Positions 37,903 through 46,694 of a DNA stretch of 51,105 nt are shown piece by piece. Numbering within the stretch: position 1 is the first letter of the stretch; each line of letters starts with the position of its first letter. The translations under genes were made by a program, and so were the position numbers. The stretch lies in assembly GCA_944386675.1 (NCBI GenBank), contig CALXBY010000011.1, positions 1 through 51,105 on the forward strand. The letters are read 5' to 3'. This DNA comes from an uncultured Clostridia bacterium (GTDB taxonomy: Bacteria; Bacillota; Clostridia; TANB77; CAG-508). Under the pieces are notes generated by a model. The model was not told where the DNA came from. It saw only the letters and a program-made list of their open reading frames with translations, and searched no databases.

Positions 37903-37931
37903 TTGACAAGTTAAATACTATATGTTAAAAT
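37903..37931 (+). promoter_or_regulatory. Sigma-A-type promoter of small RNA candidate
   Basis: TTGACA, 17-nt spacer, TAAAAT, with no plus-strand protein gene following. Confidence 0.75.
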
Positions 37932-37937
37932 ATATTT

Positions 37938-38013
37938 AACTTAACCCTCTACTACTTTTGTAGTAAGACGGGAGCCTAAATGATTTTGGAGAGTTCTAGC
38001 AACTCTCCTTTTT
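37938..38013 (+). ncRNA. Putative small noncoding RNA of unknown class
   Basis: About 75 nt between a consensus promoter and a perfect terminator hairpin (GGAGAGTT-CTAGC-AACTCTCC then T5, 37988-38013). An internal hairpin TACTAC-TTTT-GTAGTA (37950-37966) is followed by GACGGGAGCC. No ribosome binding site or ORF of note. It lies between tRNA-Gly and the 3' end of the convergent MazF-like gene. It does not match a family I recognise. Confidence 0.6.
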
Positions 38014-38707
38014 ATTTCGTAAAAAATTTGATAATTTGTTTATCAATTAAATCAAGTGATTCACTAGATATTTTTACGTTTCTTCGTACAGTATCTTTGA
38101 AAATTCTTTGTTTGCTGATGGTCGTTATTTGATTAACTAATGCAATGCTGTCTTTTTTCATTTTACTGATTTCTTTTTCCATTTTTTCAATATATTTTTG
38201 TTCTTTTTCTATTATATTTTGAATGTTTATAGGAAGATCTTCTATCTTTTCTAATTTATCTAATATTTGTTGCAATTTGTTTTTTTCTTTTTCAATTTTT
38301 CTTTGGAATATATTGTAAAGTTCCTTCCCGAGATTTACGGAAGAAGACGCATATTTTTTATTATCTTTTCTAGATGTTAATGGAATGACATTTAAAGCTC
38401 CATTTCTAGTATTATCATATTTATTTAAAACAATACAATAATGTAACCCACCTAATTCATTTCCAATATTAAAACCTAAATTTACTTTTATTACATCGCC
38501 ACGAGAATACATACCAGATTTTGCAATATTAAATGTTCTCTCTTCATCATGATATTCAGCAAAGTCATGTATCCAATATGCTAACAAATCACTTTTCTTA
38601 TATTCACTCAATTCTATATGTTTCAAAAAAGATAAGTCTAATCTATTTAAAGAATTATCTTTATGTATAATAGCATTATTTTTTAATTCAAATTTATCTT
38701 CTTTCAT
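38012..38707 (-). CDS. PemK/MazF-like protein with coiled-coil insertion
   Basis: 231 aa, twice the usual MazF length. The MazF/PemK core is split: residues 68-110 (MYSRGDVIKVNLGFNIGNEL, GGLHYCIVLNK, LNVIPLTSRKD) and 188-231 (IALVNQITTISKQRIFKDTV), separated by a charged coiled coil (about 125-185). It has an N-terminal helical extension. No antitoxin gene is adjacent, so it may be a solitary, regulated endoribonuclease or inactive. GAGGAGTGATATT is the ribosome binding site. Confidence 0.75.
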   Translation of the reverse strand: MKEDKFELKNNAIIHKDNSLNRLDLSFLKHIELSEYKKSDLLAYWIHDFAEYHDEERTFNIAKSGMYSRGDVIKVNLGFNIGNELGGLHYCIVLNKYDNTRNGALNVIPLTSRKDNKKYASSSVNLGKELYNIFQRKIEKEKNKLQQILDKLEKIEDLPINIQNIIEKEQKYIEKMEKEISKMKKDSIALVNQITTISKQRIFKDTVRRNVKISSESLDLIDKQIIKFFTK

Positions 38708-38857
38708 AATATCACTCCTCGTAATTTAAGATGGTAATATTATATCAAACATTTGTTCAATATACAATAGCTGTTGATAAATAATTTTATTGTGTTATAA
38801 TTAAACCAAGCATAAAAATAAATTTAAAAATATATTTTAAAATAGGAGTGAATTTAA

Positions 38858-39514
38858 ATGAGTAAAGAAAATGAAAAGACATTAGAGATATATAAAGAGA
38901 AAGCCAATTTGTATTTGGCTAATAGTATTGAACATGATAGATTAGATCCAGCTAAAGCTAAACAAAAACGTGAAAAATTAGAAAAATTAATTACAACAAA
39001 CTTTTCATCTTTACCTAAACATGCTAAAGTTTTTGAAATTGGTTCTGGAGATGGACTAAATGCAAAGTTTATTGAAAATTTAGGTTTTGAAGTAACTGCA
39101 AGCGATACTGCAGATGCTTTCATAGAAGCATCTCAACATCAAGGTTTGAAAACAATTAAATTCAATGCTCTAAAAGATCCCTTTCCAGAAAAATATTATG
39201 CTGTCTTCTGCTGGAGAGTTTTTGTTCATTTCACTACAGAAGATGCCTTAAGAACTATACAAAAAGTATATGACACTCTTGAAGATAATGGAATTTTTAT
39301 CTTTAATGCTATGAACCGAGAAATTAAAGACGTTGATAATGAATGGATAGATTTTGAAGGTGAATATCATATGGGTGCAGAGCGTTATTATAGCTACTTT
39401 ACTAAAAAAGATTTAGATACCATCATTCAAAAAACTAAATTTAAAATAGAAGATTTTCATAAAGATGGTGGATCTAATAATAATAAATGGTTAGTATATG
39501 TATTAAGGAAATAA
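38858..39514 (+). CDS. SAM-dependent class I methyltransferase
   Basis: 218 aa. Motif I VFEIGSGDGLNAKFIE, then VTASDTADAFIEAS (acidic loop), FCWRVFVHFT and ALRTIQKVYDTLEDNGIFIFN are the Rossmann methyltransferase order. Substrate not predictable. Monocistronic, 290 nt upstream of folT. AGGAGTGAATTTAA precedes the ATG. Confidence 0.88.
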   Translation: MSKENEKTLEIYKEKANLYLANSIEHDRLDPAKAKQKREKLEKLITTNFSSLPKHAKVFEIGSGDGLNAKFIENLGFEVTASDTADAFIEASQHQGLKTIKFNALKDPFPEKYYAVFCWRVFVHFTTEDALRTIQKVYDTLEDNGIFIFNAMNREIKDVDNEWIDFEGEYHMGAERYYSYFTKKDLDTIIQKTKFKIEDFHKDGGSNNNKWLVYVLRK

Positions 39515-39610
39515 AAGGTGTAAATAAAGTTTTATAACTTTTAGAATCATAAATAATTATAAAATTTTAAAGAAATTTGTAAAAATATGTACATTATTGT
39601 AAAAGCATGG

Positions 39611-39616
39611 TATAAT
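39611..39616 (+). promoter_or_regulatory. Promoter -10 of the folT operon
   Basis: TATAAT 25 nt before the riboswitch; a weak -35 TGTACA lies at 39588-39593 with a 17-nt spacer. Confidence 0.55.
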
Positions 39617-39640
39617 ATATTTCATAATTAAATATTTAAT

Positions 39641-39742
39641 TATTAGAGTAGAAAATAAATCGTTAAGACTTAGTAGACGGGAAGTTGTTACTAAGGCAAA
39701 AGTATTTTATACTTGCGTATCTATTTTCGCATTCCGCTAATA
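39641..39742 (+). promoter_or_regulatory. Tetrahydrofolate (THF) riboswitch
   Basis: Matches the THF (folT) riboswitch layout: P1 TATTAG (39641-39646) with CTAATA (39737-39742), GAGTAG, CGTTAAG, GGGAAGTTGT in the pseudoknot loop, and GCATTCCGC before P1 closes. A downstream ACTCCTATTC (39761-39770) can pair with GAAGGGAG at the folT ribosome binding site, suggesting translational control. It sits directly ahead of the folate transporter operon. Confidence 0.85.
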
Positions 39743-39807
39743 AAGATGTTATGGATGTTAACTCCTATTCTTTTAATGCGGATATTAAATAGAAGGGAGA
39801 TTTTTTT

Positions 39808-40344
39808 ATGCGTAAAAACAAAAAAATTATATTAGCAGCTATTTTATTAGCATTGCTAATCATTTTATCAAGATTCTTATCTGTGAAAACACCAATTATC
39901 AAAATTAGTTTTGGCTTTGTTCCAACTATGCTTTGTGCCATTTGGTTAGGACCAAAATGGACTGTTCTTGTAAATGTTTTAGGAGACTTAATAGGAGCAA
40001 CCTTATTTCCATCAGGAGCATTTTTTGTTGGTTATACTATTAGTACTGCCATCGCTGGTTTTATTTATGGAATATTACTTTATAAAAAAGAACCTGATAC
40101 TTTTACAGATAAACAATTTATTATAAGAACAATCATTTCTGTTCTTTTGGTTACAGTTATTGTAAATATGGGACTAAATACTTTATGGACAAGCATCACT
40201 TCTGGAAAGGCTTTTATGGTATTGTTTGCAACAAGAATAGTTAATCAATTAATTATGGCACCAATCCATGTAATTGTTATCTTATTTATTGAAAAAATAT
40301 TAAGAAAACCATTTGATAAATATATAAGGAGTAGCGATGATTAA
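39808..40344 (+). CDS. folT: Folate-specific ECF transporter S component
   Basis: 178 aa with about six hydrophobic segments. KTPIIKISFGFVPTMLCAIW, VLGDLIGATLFPSGAFFVGY and FIYGILLYKKEP are typical FolT segments. The specificity call is strengthened by the THF riboswitch upstream. It overlaps ecfA by 8 nt. Confidence 0.9.
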   Translation: MRKNKKIILAAILLALLIILSRFLSVKTPIIKISFGFVPTMLCAIWLGPKWTVLVNVLGDLIGATLFPSGAFFVGYTISTAIAGFIYGILLYKKEPDTFTDKQFIIRTIISVLLVTVIVNMGLNTLWTSITSGKAFMVLFATRIVNQLIMAPIHVIVILFIEKILRKPFDKYIRSSDD

Positions 40345-41155
40345 CATAGAAAATGTATCTTTTAAATATAAAAATAGTGATTATATCCTAAAAAATATTA
40401 ATTTTTCAGTAAATAATGGTGAAGTAATTGCCATTGTTGGAAAAAATGGTTCTGGAAAATCTACTCTTGGTAGATTGATTGCTGGAATCACAAAATTAAA
40501 AGAAGGAAATATAACGATAGACAATATTAATATCTCTAAAGATATAAAATCGATTAGAGAAAAAGTAGGTATTGTTTTTCAAAATCCAGAAAATCAAATT
40601 ATCTTTAATAACATTTATGATGAATTATCTTTTTCTCTTAGAAATTTAAGTAAAGAAGAAATCGAAAACCGCATATCAACTTCTTTAAAACAAGTTGATA
40701 TGTTTGATTTTAAAGATAAAGATTTATATACTTTATCTTTGGGACAAAAACAAAGAATTATGATTGCTGAAATTTTAGCCAAAAATCCCAAATATATTAT
40801 TTTGGATGAACCTACAACAATGATAGATAGTTATGGAAAAGAAAAAATACATGATATTATTCTAGATTTAAAACAAAGAGGCTATACTATCATATGTATC
40901 ACAAATATTTCAGATGAAATTTTATTAGCGGATAGAACTTTCATTTTAGATAATGGTGAAATTGTAGCTGAAATAAAGAAACAAGAATTAATTGATAAAC
41001 ATGATATTTTAGAAAAATATAGTATAAAAATTCCTACTTTACTTAGTCTTTTGATAAAATTGAAAGCCGAAGGTATTGATTTACCTATTAAAGATTTTTC
41101 AGTAGAAGCGCTTTCAATCGCTATTAAAGAAAAATTACATACAGAAAGGAAATAA
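40337..41155 (+). CDS. ecfA: ECF transporter ATPase
   Basis: 272 aa ABC ATPase. Walker A GKNGSGKST (35-43), Q-loop IVFQNPENQIIF, signature LSLGQKQR, Walker B YIILDEPTT. This is the sole ATPase in the operon, so it may act as a homodimer, unlike the usual EcfA1/A2 pair. Confidence 0.95.
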   Translation: MINIENVSFKYKNSDYILKNINFSVNNGEVIAIVGKNGSGKSTLGRLIAGITKLKEGNITIDNINISKDIKSIREKVGIVFQNPENQIIFNNIYDELSFSLRNLSKEEIENRISTSLKQVDMFDFKDKDLYTLSLGQKQRIMIAEILAKNPKYIILDEPTTMIDSYGKEKIHDIILDLKQRGYTIICITNISDEILLADRTFILDNGEIVAEIKKQELIDKHDILEKYSIKIPTLLSLLIKLKAEGIDLPIKDFSVEALSIAIKEKLHTERK

Positions 41156-41157
41156 TA

Positions 41158-41722
41158 ATGAAAGATATTCTTAAGTTTGTAATTTTTATTGTATATGCTA
41201 CTACTATATTTTTCTTACCAAATCATATTTTCATTTTACTATGTCTTGTGCTAAATTTATTTGTTATTATTTTAGCAAGGTTAAGTTTAAAAAAAGCAAT
41301 TATAAATACCTTTAAGATATTTCCTTTTATATTATTTACATTTATCATTAATATTTTTTTAGATAGTTTCATAAATGCTTTATGGGTTGGAATAAAATTA
41401 ATCATCGTATGCAATGCTACCTTTATCTATTCACAAACAACTACTGTTGCACGGACTTGCAAAAACAGTTAAAATTATTTGTACGCCTCTAAAGCTATTT
41501 AAAATTAATACAGAAGAAATTGAAGTGATGGTATGTATTTCTTTATCACTTCTTCCTGCAATAAAAAATGACTTAACAGAAGTTAAAAATGCTTGCAAGG
41601 CTAAAAATATAAATATGAATTTAAAAAATATGAAATATATATTATCAAAATTTTTATTATCTCTAATTAAAAGAGTTAATCAAATTGATGAAGCTATGAT
41701 AGAAAAAGGATGTGACTATTAA
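41158..41722 (+). CDS. ecfT: ECF transporter T component, frame restored by CGGA four-base codon
   Basis: 187 aa merged, short for the family (usually around 250). N-terminal transmembrane helices occupy residues 1-90. In-frame CGG at 41452-41454 (codon 99) is followed by a stop five codons later. Reading CGGA as Gly gives SQTTTVAGLAKTVKIICTPL, and the frame stays open through LKLFKINTEEIEVMVCISLS, the coupling-helix region KNACKAKN and C-terminal AMIEKGCDY. The operon is otherwise complete and riboswitch-controlled, so a functional product is expected; this supports recoding over decay. Confidence 0.82.
41452..41455 (+). other. +1 recoding site, CGGA (ecfT)
   Basis: Context GCA CGG ACT in frame zero; GCA CGGA CTT restores the frame with Gly. 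Confidence 0.75.
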
Positions 41723-41747
41723 TCTTTCGTCACATCCTTTTGATTTC
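41705..41747. terminator. Bidirectional terminator, folT operon and rluD-like gene
   Basis: AAAAGGATGTGAC/GTCACATCCTTTT perfect stem overlapping the ecfT stop. Confidence 0.9.
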
Positions 41748-41751
41748 TTTT

Positions 41752-42621
41752 TTATTTTTTTACTATATTTAAGATAATCTCTTTTCCCTTTAAATATGTT
41801 AATTTTCCACTCTCTGACTCAAAATTAAATTTTAATTTATAACTACACAACATCTGATACTTTTTACCAAACTGTTTATTAATTTCATTTTTTCCATATT
41901 TGCCATCACCAATTATAGGATACCCTATATGTGCTAAATGTGCTCTTATTTGATGTGTTCTTCCTGTTTCAATTTCCACATCTAATAAAGCTGTATTATC
42001 TTTTCTTTTTTCTAACACAATATATTTTGTAATAATTTTTTGATAGCCTTTTTTGAAAGTATCACTTATATATACTTGTGCTTTTTTATTATCTTTAAAT
42101 AAGTATGCCTCTAATCTTTCTTCTTTCTTATTTGGAATTCCATATACTAATGCTAAATAATGTTTTTCAATTTCATGATTTTTAAATTTTTCTAACAAAA
42201 TTTCTAATGCTTCTTCATTTTTGGCAAACATAACCAATCCTGTTGTATTTCTATCAATTCTATGGCATGGTTGTGGTTTAAATTCACAATTTGTGTACTG
42301 TTTGTTGATTATTTCTGTCAAAGAATTTCTTCCTGTCACTTCAATATTTGCTGGCTTATTAATTACAAATATATTTTCATCTTCATAAACAATATCTAAA
42401 TTTATTTGTATATCTTCTAATTCTTTTGGTAGATATACACTTATCCTGTCATTTTCATATACAAGAATATCCTTATTTATCCTTTTTCCATTTACTTTTA
42501 TATCTTTTTTTCTTAGTAATTTACAAAATGTAGGATAATTTACATTTGATAATTCTTCTAATATCACTTTATTTAATTTCTTTTCATTATATTTCTTTTT
42601 TACAATTATTTCTTTCATCAT
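41752..42621 (-). CDS. RluA/RluD-family pseudouridine synthase
   Basis: 289 aa. S4-like N-terminal domain (VNYPTFCKLLRKKDIKVNGK), catalytic motif HRIDRNTTGLVMFAKN (Asp nucleophile), then RTHQIRAHLAHIGYPIIGDG. It modifies rRNA or tRNA uridines; target position unknown. Confidence 0.93.
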   Translation of the reverse strand: MMKEIIVKKKYNEKKLNKVILEELSNVNYPTFCKLLRKKDIKVNGKRINKDILVYENDRISVYLPKELEDIQINLDIVYEDENIFVINKPANIEVTGRNSLTEIINKQYTNCEFKPQPCHRIDRNTTGLVMFAKNEEALEILLEKFKNHEIEKHYLALVYGIPNKKEERLEAYLFKDNKKAQVYISDTFKKGYQKIITKYIVLEKRKDNTALLDVEIETGRTHQIRAHLAHIGYPIIGDGKYGKNEINKQFGKKYQMLCSYKLKFNFESESGKLTYLKGKEIILNIVKK

Positions 42622-42642
42622 ACTAATTATTATATCGTATTT

Positions 42643-43179
42643 CTAGTATTGAAACAAGCTAGTATCTAAGATTTTTTCATATTTTTCAAAATTTGGCTCA
42701 TAGTTTTCTATCATTCTATAAAAATATTTTGAATGTGTTTTATATTTTAAGTGACAATATTCATGTAATACTATAAAATCGATTACATCTCTATGAAACA
42801 TAACAATCTTAGGATTAATTATGATTTTTCCATCTACACATCTTCCTATTTCTTTTTTCATATTTTTGATTTCATAATCTTCTGGTGCAAATCCTAACAT
42901 TAATCTTGTTTTTTCCATTGCTCTTTCAATTTCAACTTTTGCAATTTGTTCATACATTTTATCAATTGCTAAATCTAAAATTTCTTGATTATTATCTTTT
43001 TTATATTTATTAGGAAGTGATATTTTTATTAATTTTTTTTCTACATTTAGTTCTGGTACTTTTACATTTTTGTATACAATTTTCACTTTATAATCAATTC
43101 CTAATACTGGTACTGGATGTCTTTCTAACGTTACATCTATGTTCTTTCTTACACTAATTGATTTTTTTACTTTATACAT
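42643..43179 (-). CDS. YgjP/DUF45-type metallopeptidase
   Basis: 178 aa. HExxH motif in IVLHEYCHLKYKTHSKYFY, followed by a downstream helix, matches the YgjP-like M48-related family. ATG 43179 is preferred (AGGAGTGGTATTT upstream). Close downstream of it lies the RluA-family gene on the same strand. Confidence 0.88.
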   Translation of the reverse strand: MYKVKKSISVRKNIDVTLERHPVPVLGIDYKVKIVYKNVKVPELNVEKKLIKISLPNKYKKDNNQEILDLAIDKMYEQIAKVEIERAMEKTRLMLGFAPEDYEIKNMKKEIGRCVDGKIIINPKIVMFHRDVIDFIVLHEYCHLKYKTHSKYFYRMIENYEPNFEKYEKILDTSLFQY

Positions 43180-43334
43180 AAATACCACTCCTATCTTTGA
43201 ATTTTTGTTTTGCAAATTATTGTTCGCTTTTGTTATTCTTATTCTATATCTTATTTTTTACTTTGTCAATACTTTTTTATAAAAAATATAAAATTTTTGT
43301 TCGTATTTATTAAAAGTTAGATATATCAGTATTT

Positions 43335-44666
43335 TCAAGGTTTTCGTTCATTTTTCTCATTATATGTTATATATTTTTTAAACGTCTCAAATTCTAATGG
43401 TTTTGAATAAAAATAGCCTTGTATCAAGTCACAATTTTGTTCTTTTAAATATTTAACTTGTTCGCTTTTTTCTACTCCTTCTGCTACTGTTTTTAAGTGT
43501 AATTTTTGTGTAATATATAAAATAATTTCTAAAAGATCTATCGTACTTTTTTCTTCTCCAATCTTATCTATAAATGATTTATCAATTTTTATTGTATCAA
43601 TTGGTAACATTTCTAACATATTTAAAGAAGAATATCCTGTTCCAAAGTCATCTACTGCTATACTAAATCCTTTTTCTTTTATTTTCTCCAAGATTTCCTT
43701 CATATTTACGTTCTCATCTGTTGTCGTTCTTTCAGTTATTTCTAACTGAATTTCATTTGGTGTTACATTATATTTATTACTAATCTTAATATATTTTCTT
43801 AAAAAATTTTTTTCTGATAAACTTTCCTTTGATATATTTACTGAAATTTTAGGAAGCTCTTTTAATTGTTTTTTTATCTCCTGAATATTTGCACACACTC
43901 TTTTATAGACATACTCATCTAATTTTATAATGAAACGGTTTTTTTCAAATATTGGAATAAATTCATTTGGAGATATCATTTTATCATCTTTTTTCCATCT
44001 AACTAAGGCTTCTGATCCTTCTATTTTCTCTGTTTTTGCATTAATTTGTGGTTGATAGTATACTTCAAATTCTTGATTTTTAATTGCCTCTTCCATCATG
44101 TTTTCTATTTCACTTTCTCTTATCATTTTTTGTTCAAATTCTTCTGTAAATACACCATATGTTACATTGTATTTTCCCTTTATACTATCATGTGCAAAAA
44201 TAGCTTTATCTATGATACTTTGTACATTTTTTTCTTCTTTATCACATATATAGACCCCCATAGATATTCGTAAGTTATACCATATATCTCCAATATTTAT
44301 TCTAGATATTTTTTTATTTAATCTTACTGTTATGTTCTCTATATTCACTTCTCCTATCATAAAAATTCCAAAAACATCATTTGCTAATCGACATACAATA
44401 TCTGTTTTTCTAATTGAGCTTTTTATCTCTTCTCCTATTCTTTTTAATAATTCATTTCCTTTGTTATGTCCATATTTTTTATTAAAAGATTTAAATTTGT
44501 CTATATCTAAGATAATTATTGTTTTTTTATCATTCAGTTTTAATTTTTCTTTTGTCCTTGCTAAATAGGCATTATAGTTTCCTAAACCTGTTATTGGGTC
44601 AATATATGCTAACTCGAAAAGTCGATTTCTTTTTTCTATTCTTAACTTTCTATATTTTTTATTCAC
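43335..44666 (-). CDS. c-di-GMP phosphodiesterase with degenerate GGDEF and intact EAL
   Basis: 443 aa, GTG start after TAGGAGATAAGTT. GGDEF domain about 20-165 begins IDPITGLGNYNAYL, but the signature is RLANDVFG instead of GGDEF, so cyclase activity is unlikely. The EAL domain has EALVRW, ISVNIS, LEITERTT, AVDDFGTGYSSL, IKIDKSF, VAEGVE and LIQGYFYSKP: a complete phosphodiesterase set. There is no sensor or membrane domain. Confidence 0.93.
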   Translation of the reverse strand: MNKKYRKLRIEKRNRLFELAYIDPITGLGNYNAYLARTKEKLKLNDKKTIIILDIDKFKSFNKKYGHNKGNELLKRIGEEIKSSIRKTDIVCRLANDVFGIFMIGEVNIENITVRLNKKISRINIGDIWYNLRISMGVYICDKEEKNVQSIIDKAIFAHDSIKGKYNVTYGVFTEEFEQKMIRESEIENMMEEAIKNQEFEVYYQPQINAKTEKIEGSEALVRWKKDDKMISPNEFIPIFEKNRFIIKLDEYVYKRVCANIQEIKKQLKELPKISVNISKESLSEKNFLRKYIKISNKYNVTPNEIQLEITERTTTDENVNMKEILEKIKEKGFSIAVDDFGTGYSSLNMLEMLPIDTIKIDKSFIDKIGEEKSTIDLLEIILYITQKLHLKTVAEGVEKSEQVKYLKEQNCDLIQGYFYSKPLEFETFKKYITYNEKNERKP

Positions 44667-44762
44667 AACTTATCTCCTAATTTATTGTTTATGATTTATA
44701 TATGTTAGTATGTGTTATAAAGAGAAAATTATGTGGACGAATGCCCATTTTCTCTATTCAAC

Positions 44763-44797
44763 AAAAAAAAAGAAAACATCTTTTTTAACGCTTTCTT
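44763..44797 (-). terminator. RelE-pair terminator
   Basis: AAGAAAGCG ... TTTTCTTTTTTTTT on the minus strand after the RelE stop. Confidence 0.6.
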
Positions 44798-45064
44798 TCA
44801 ATCATATATTTCTCTTCTGTGTCTCACTTCCAATACTAGCACTATAATCTCCTTGTCTTGTATTTCGCATATAACTCTATAATCTCCTATACGATATCTC
44901 CATTGTCCTGACTTGTTTTCAACTAATCCTTTTCCATGAAGTCTGGGATTTTCGCAATTTTGAATGTTCTTTTCTAACCATCCAATGATGAGTGCTGTTA
45001 TATGTTTATCTAGTTTTTTTAATTGTTTTTTTGCTCTTTCTGTAAATATTACTTTATATTGCAT
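44798..45064 (-). CDS. RelE/ParE-family toxin
   Basis: 88 aa, complete RelE fold: YKVIFTERAKKQLKKLDKH, GKGLVENKSGQWRYRIGDYRV and LVLEVRHRREIYD, with the conserved Arg and C-terminal Tyr positions. The stop of the upstream antitoxin overlaps its start. Confidence 0.93.
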   Translation of the reverse strand: MQYKVIFTERAKKQLKKLDKHITALIIGWLEKNIQNCENPRLHGKGLVENKSGQWRYRIGDYRVICEIQDKEIIVLVLEVRHRREIYD

Positions 45065-45282
45065 TATAACCCCAACTCCTCTTTTACTTCATCCATTGTA
45101 TATGTTTTAGGATTTTTCTTATATTCTTTTATTGCTTTATTATAAGATTTTAAGTCATATTCATCTTCTATTTTTTCTAATACAGCATTTCGTATTAAAT
45201 CAGATAAAGAAATATTGTTCATGTCTGCATATGCTTTTATTAATTTTGAGTCTTCTTCATTTAATCTTACTGAAATCGTCAT
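45064..45282 (-). CDS. RHH-type (RelB/DUF6290-like) antitoxin
   Basis: 72 aa. MTISVRLNEEDSKLIKAYAD and ISLSDLIRNAVLEKIEDEYD form the ribbon-helix-helix; the C-terminal acidic tail binds toxin. ATG 45282 is chosen (GGGAGTTGATAAAG upstream). Confidence 0.92.
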   Translation of the reverse strand: MTISVRLNEEDSKLIKAYADMNNISLSDLIRNAVLEKIEDEYDLKSYNKAIKEYKKNPKTYTMDEVKEELGL

Positions 45283-45406
45283 CTTTATCAACTCCCTTCT
45301 GTAATTATTGTACTACATCGTATTACGCTTGTCAATATTATTATATTATTATTTTCATTAAATGTTGATAATATTCAAAACATAATTTAAATTAAAACAT
45401 AACAAA

Positions 45407-45492
45407 ACAGACCTCAGAATAACTTCTCAAAAGTTTATTCTTTGAGGTCTGTCCCTTTTGGTATCATTTTGGAACGATTTGGCACGTCCCTA
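45407..45492. repeat. REP-like element at the GGGtGRT gene 3' end
   Basis: Hairpin CAGACCTCAGAATAA ... TTATTCTTTGAGGTCTG leads into 46 nt identical to 32876-32921, ending next to the stop codon of the GGGtGRT gene. Confidence 0.9.
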
Positions 45493-46494
45493 CTATTTCA
45501 TTGCTTCTTCTACTGCAACAGCTACTGCAACTGATGCTCCAACCATTGGGTTGTTACCCATACCGATTAATCCCATCATTTCAACATGTGCTGGTACTGA
45601 TGAGCTTCCTGCAAATTGTGCATCTGAGTGCATTCTTCCCATTGTATCTGTCATACCATATGATGCTGGTCCTGCTGCCATGTTATCTGGATGTAATGTT
45701 CTTCCTGTTCCTCCACCTGATGCTACTGAGAAATATTTCTTTCCTTCTGCTAATCTTTCTTTTTTGTATGTTCCTGCAACTGGATGTTGGAATCTTGTTG
45801 GGTTTGTTGAGTTTCCTGTAATAGATACATCAACATCTTCCATCCACATGATAGCTACACCTTCTCTAACATCATTTGCTCCATAACATCTAACTTTACT
45901 TCTTTCTCCGTCTGAGTATTTAATTTCTTCTACTACTTTTACTTTTCCTGTAAAGAAATCAAATTCTGTTTTTACATATGTAAATCCATTAATTCTTGAA
46001 ATAACTTGTGCTGCATCTTTTCCAAGTCCATTTAAGATAACTCTTAATGGTTCTTTTCTTACTTTATTTGCTGATTTTGCAATTCCAATTGCTCCTTCAG
46101 CTGCTGCAAAGCTTTCATGTCCTGCTAAGAATGCAAAACATTTTGTATCTTCTGATAATAGCATTGATGCTAAGTTTCCATGTCCTAATCCAACTTTTCT
46201 ATCATCTGCAACTGAACCTGGAATACAGAATGCTTGTAATCCTTCTCCAATTGCTTTTGCTGCATCTGCTGCTTTTGTGCAACCTTTTTTAACAGCAATT
46301 GCTGCACCTAATGTATATGCCCAAGCTGCATTTTCAAAACAAATTGGTTGTACTCCTTTTACGATTTCATATGGATTAAATCCTTTGTCTGTACATATTT
46401 TTAATGCATCTTCAAAATCTTTTATTCCGTATTTTTCCATTACTGGTTTTATTTGATCAATTCTTCTTTCATAACTTTCAAATGTTACTGCCAT
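45493..46494 (-). CDS. GGGtGRT protein
   Basis: 333 aa. Contains the family-defining SGGGTGRTLHPDNM and C-terminal GMGNNPMVGASVAVAVAVEE. It is always paired with a NifU/IscU-like scaffold, here upstream at 46695-47387. Function unknown; iron-sulfur or metal-related roles have been suggested from this pairing. AAGGAGGAAATAAA precedes the ATG. Confidence 0.95.
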   Translation of the reverse strand: MAVTFESYERRIDQIKPVMEKYGIKDFEDALKICTDKGFNPYEIVKGVQPICFENAAWAYTLGAAIAVKKGCTKAADAAKAIGEGLQAFCIPGSVADDRKVGLGHGNLASMLLSEDTKCFAFLAGHESFAAAEGAIGIAKSANKVRKEPLRVILNGLGKDAAQVISRINGFTYVKTEFDFFTGKVKVVEEIKYSDGERSKVRCYGANDVREGVAIMWMEDVDVSITGNSTNPTRFQHPVAGTYKKERLAEGKKYFSVASGGGTGRTLHPDNMAAGPASYGMTDTMGRMHSDAQFAGSSSVPAHVEMMGLIGMGNNPMVGASVAVAVAVEEAMK

Positions 46495-46582
46495 TTTATT
46501 TCCTCCTTATTTCTTATAAATTCATACATTATTTCAAACGAAGCAAAACTGTTCGCTTTTCATTCGTTTTTATTCGAAAATT

Positions 46583-46690
46583 GATTAAAATTAGTGAGAT
46601 GTGCATTTTTCATAAACATAGTCAAACTGAAGGTGTACTTTTGTACATCGAAGTTTGAATATTTTATGGAAAATGTGCAGATTGCTGATT
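46583..46690 (-). promoter_or_regulatory. Long imperfect RNA hairpin between scaffold gene and GGGtGRT gene
   Basis: About 50-nt arms (46583-46635 and 46640-46690) pair with a GTAC-TTTT-GTAC tip; matching blocks include CATTTTTCATAAA against TTTATGGAAAATG, and AGTCAAACT against AGTTTGAAT. It can fold on either strand. Confidence 0.6.
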
Positions 46691-46694
46691 TTAA

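Noticed and set aside
37981..38013. preQ1-I riboswitch (GGAGAGTTCTAGC similarity)
   Set aside because: Lacks the ACCC/A-rich tail for the pseudoknot, and no downstream plus-strand gene follows; it is a terminator hairpin.
37903..38707. Type III (ToxIN-like) toxin with RNA antitoxin
   Set aside because: The small RNA is convergent with the toxin-like gene and contains no tandem repeats; type III RNA antitoxins lie upstream in the same direction.
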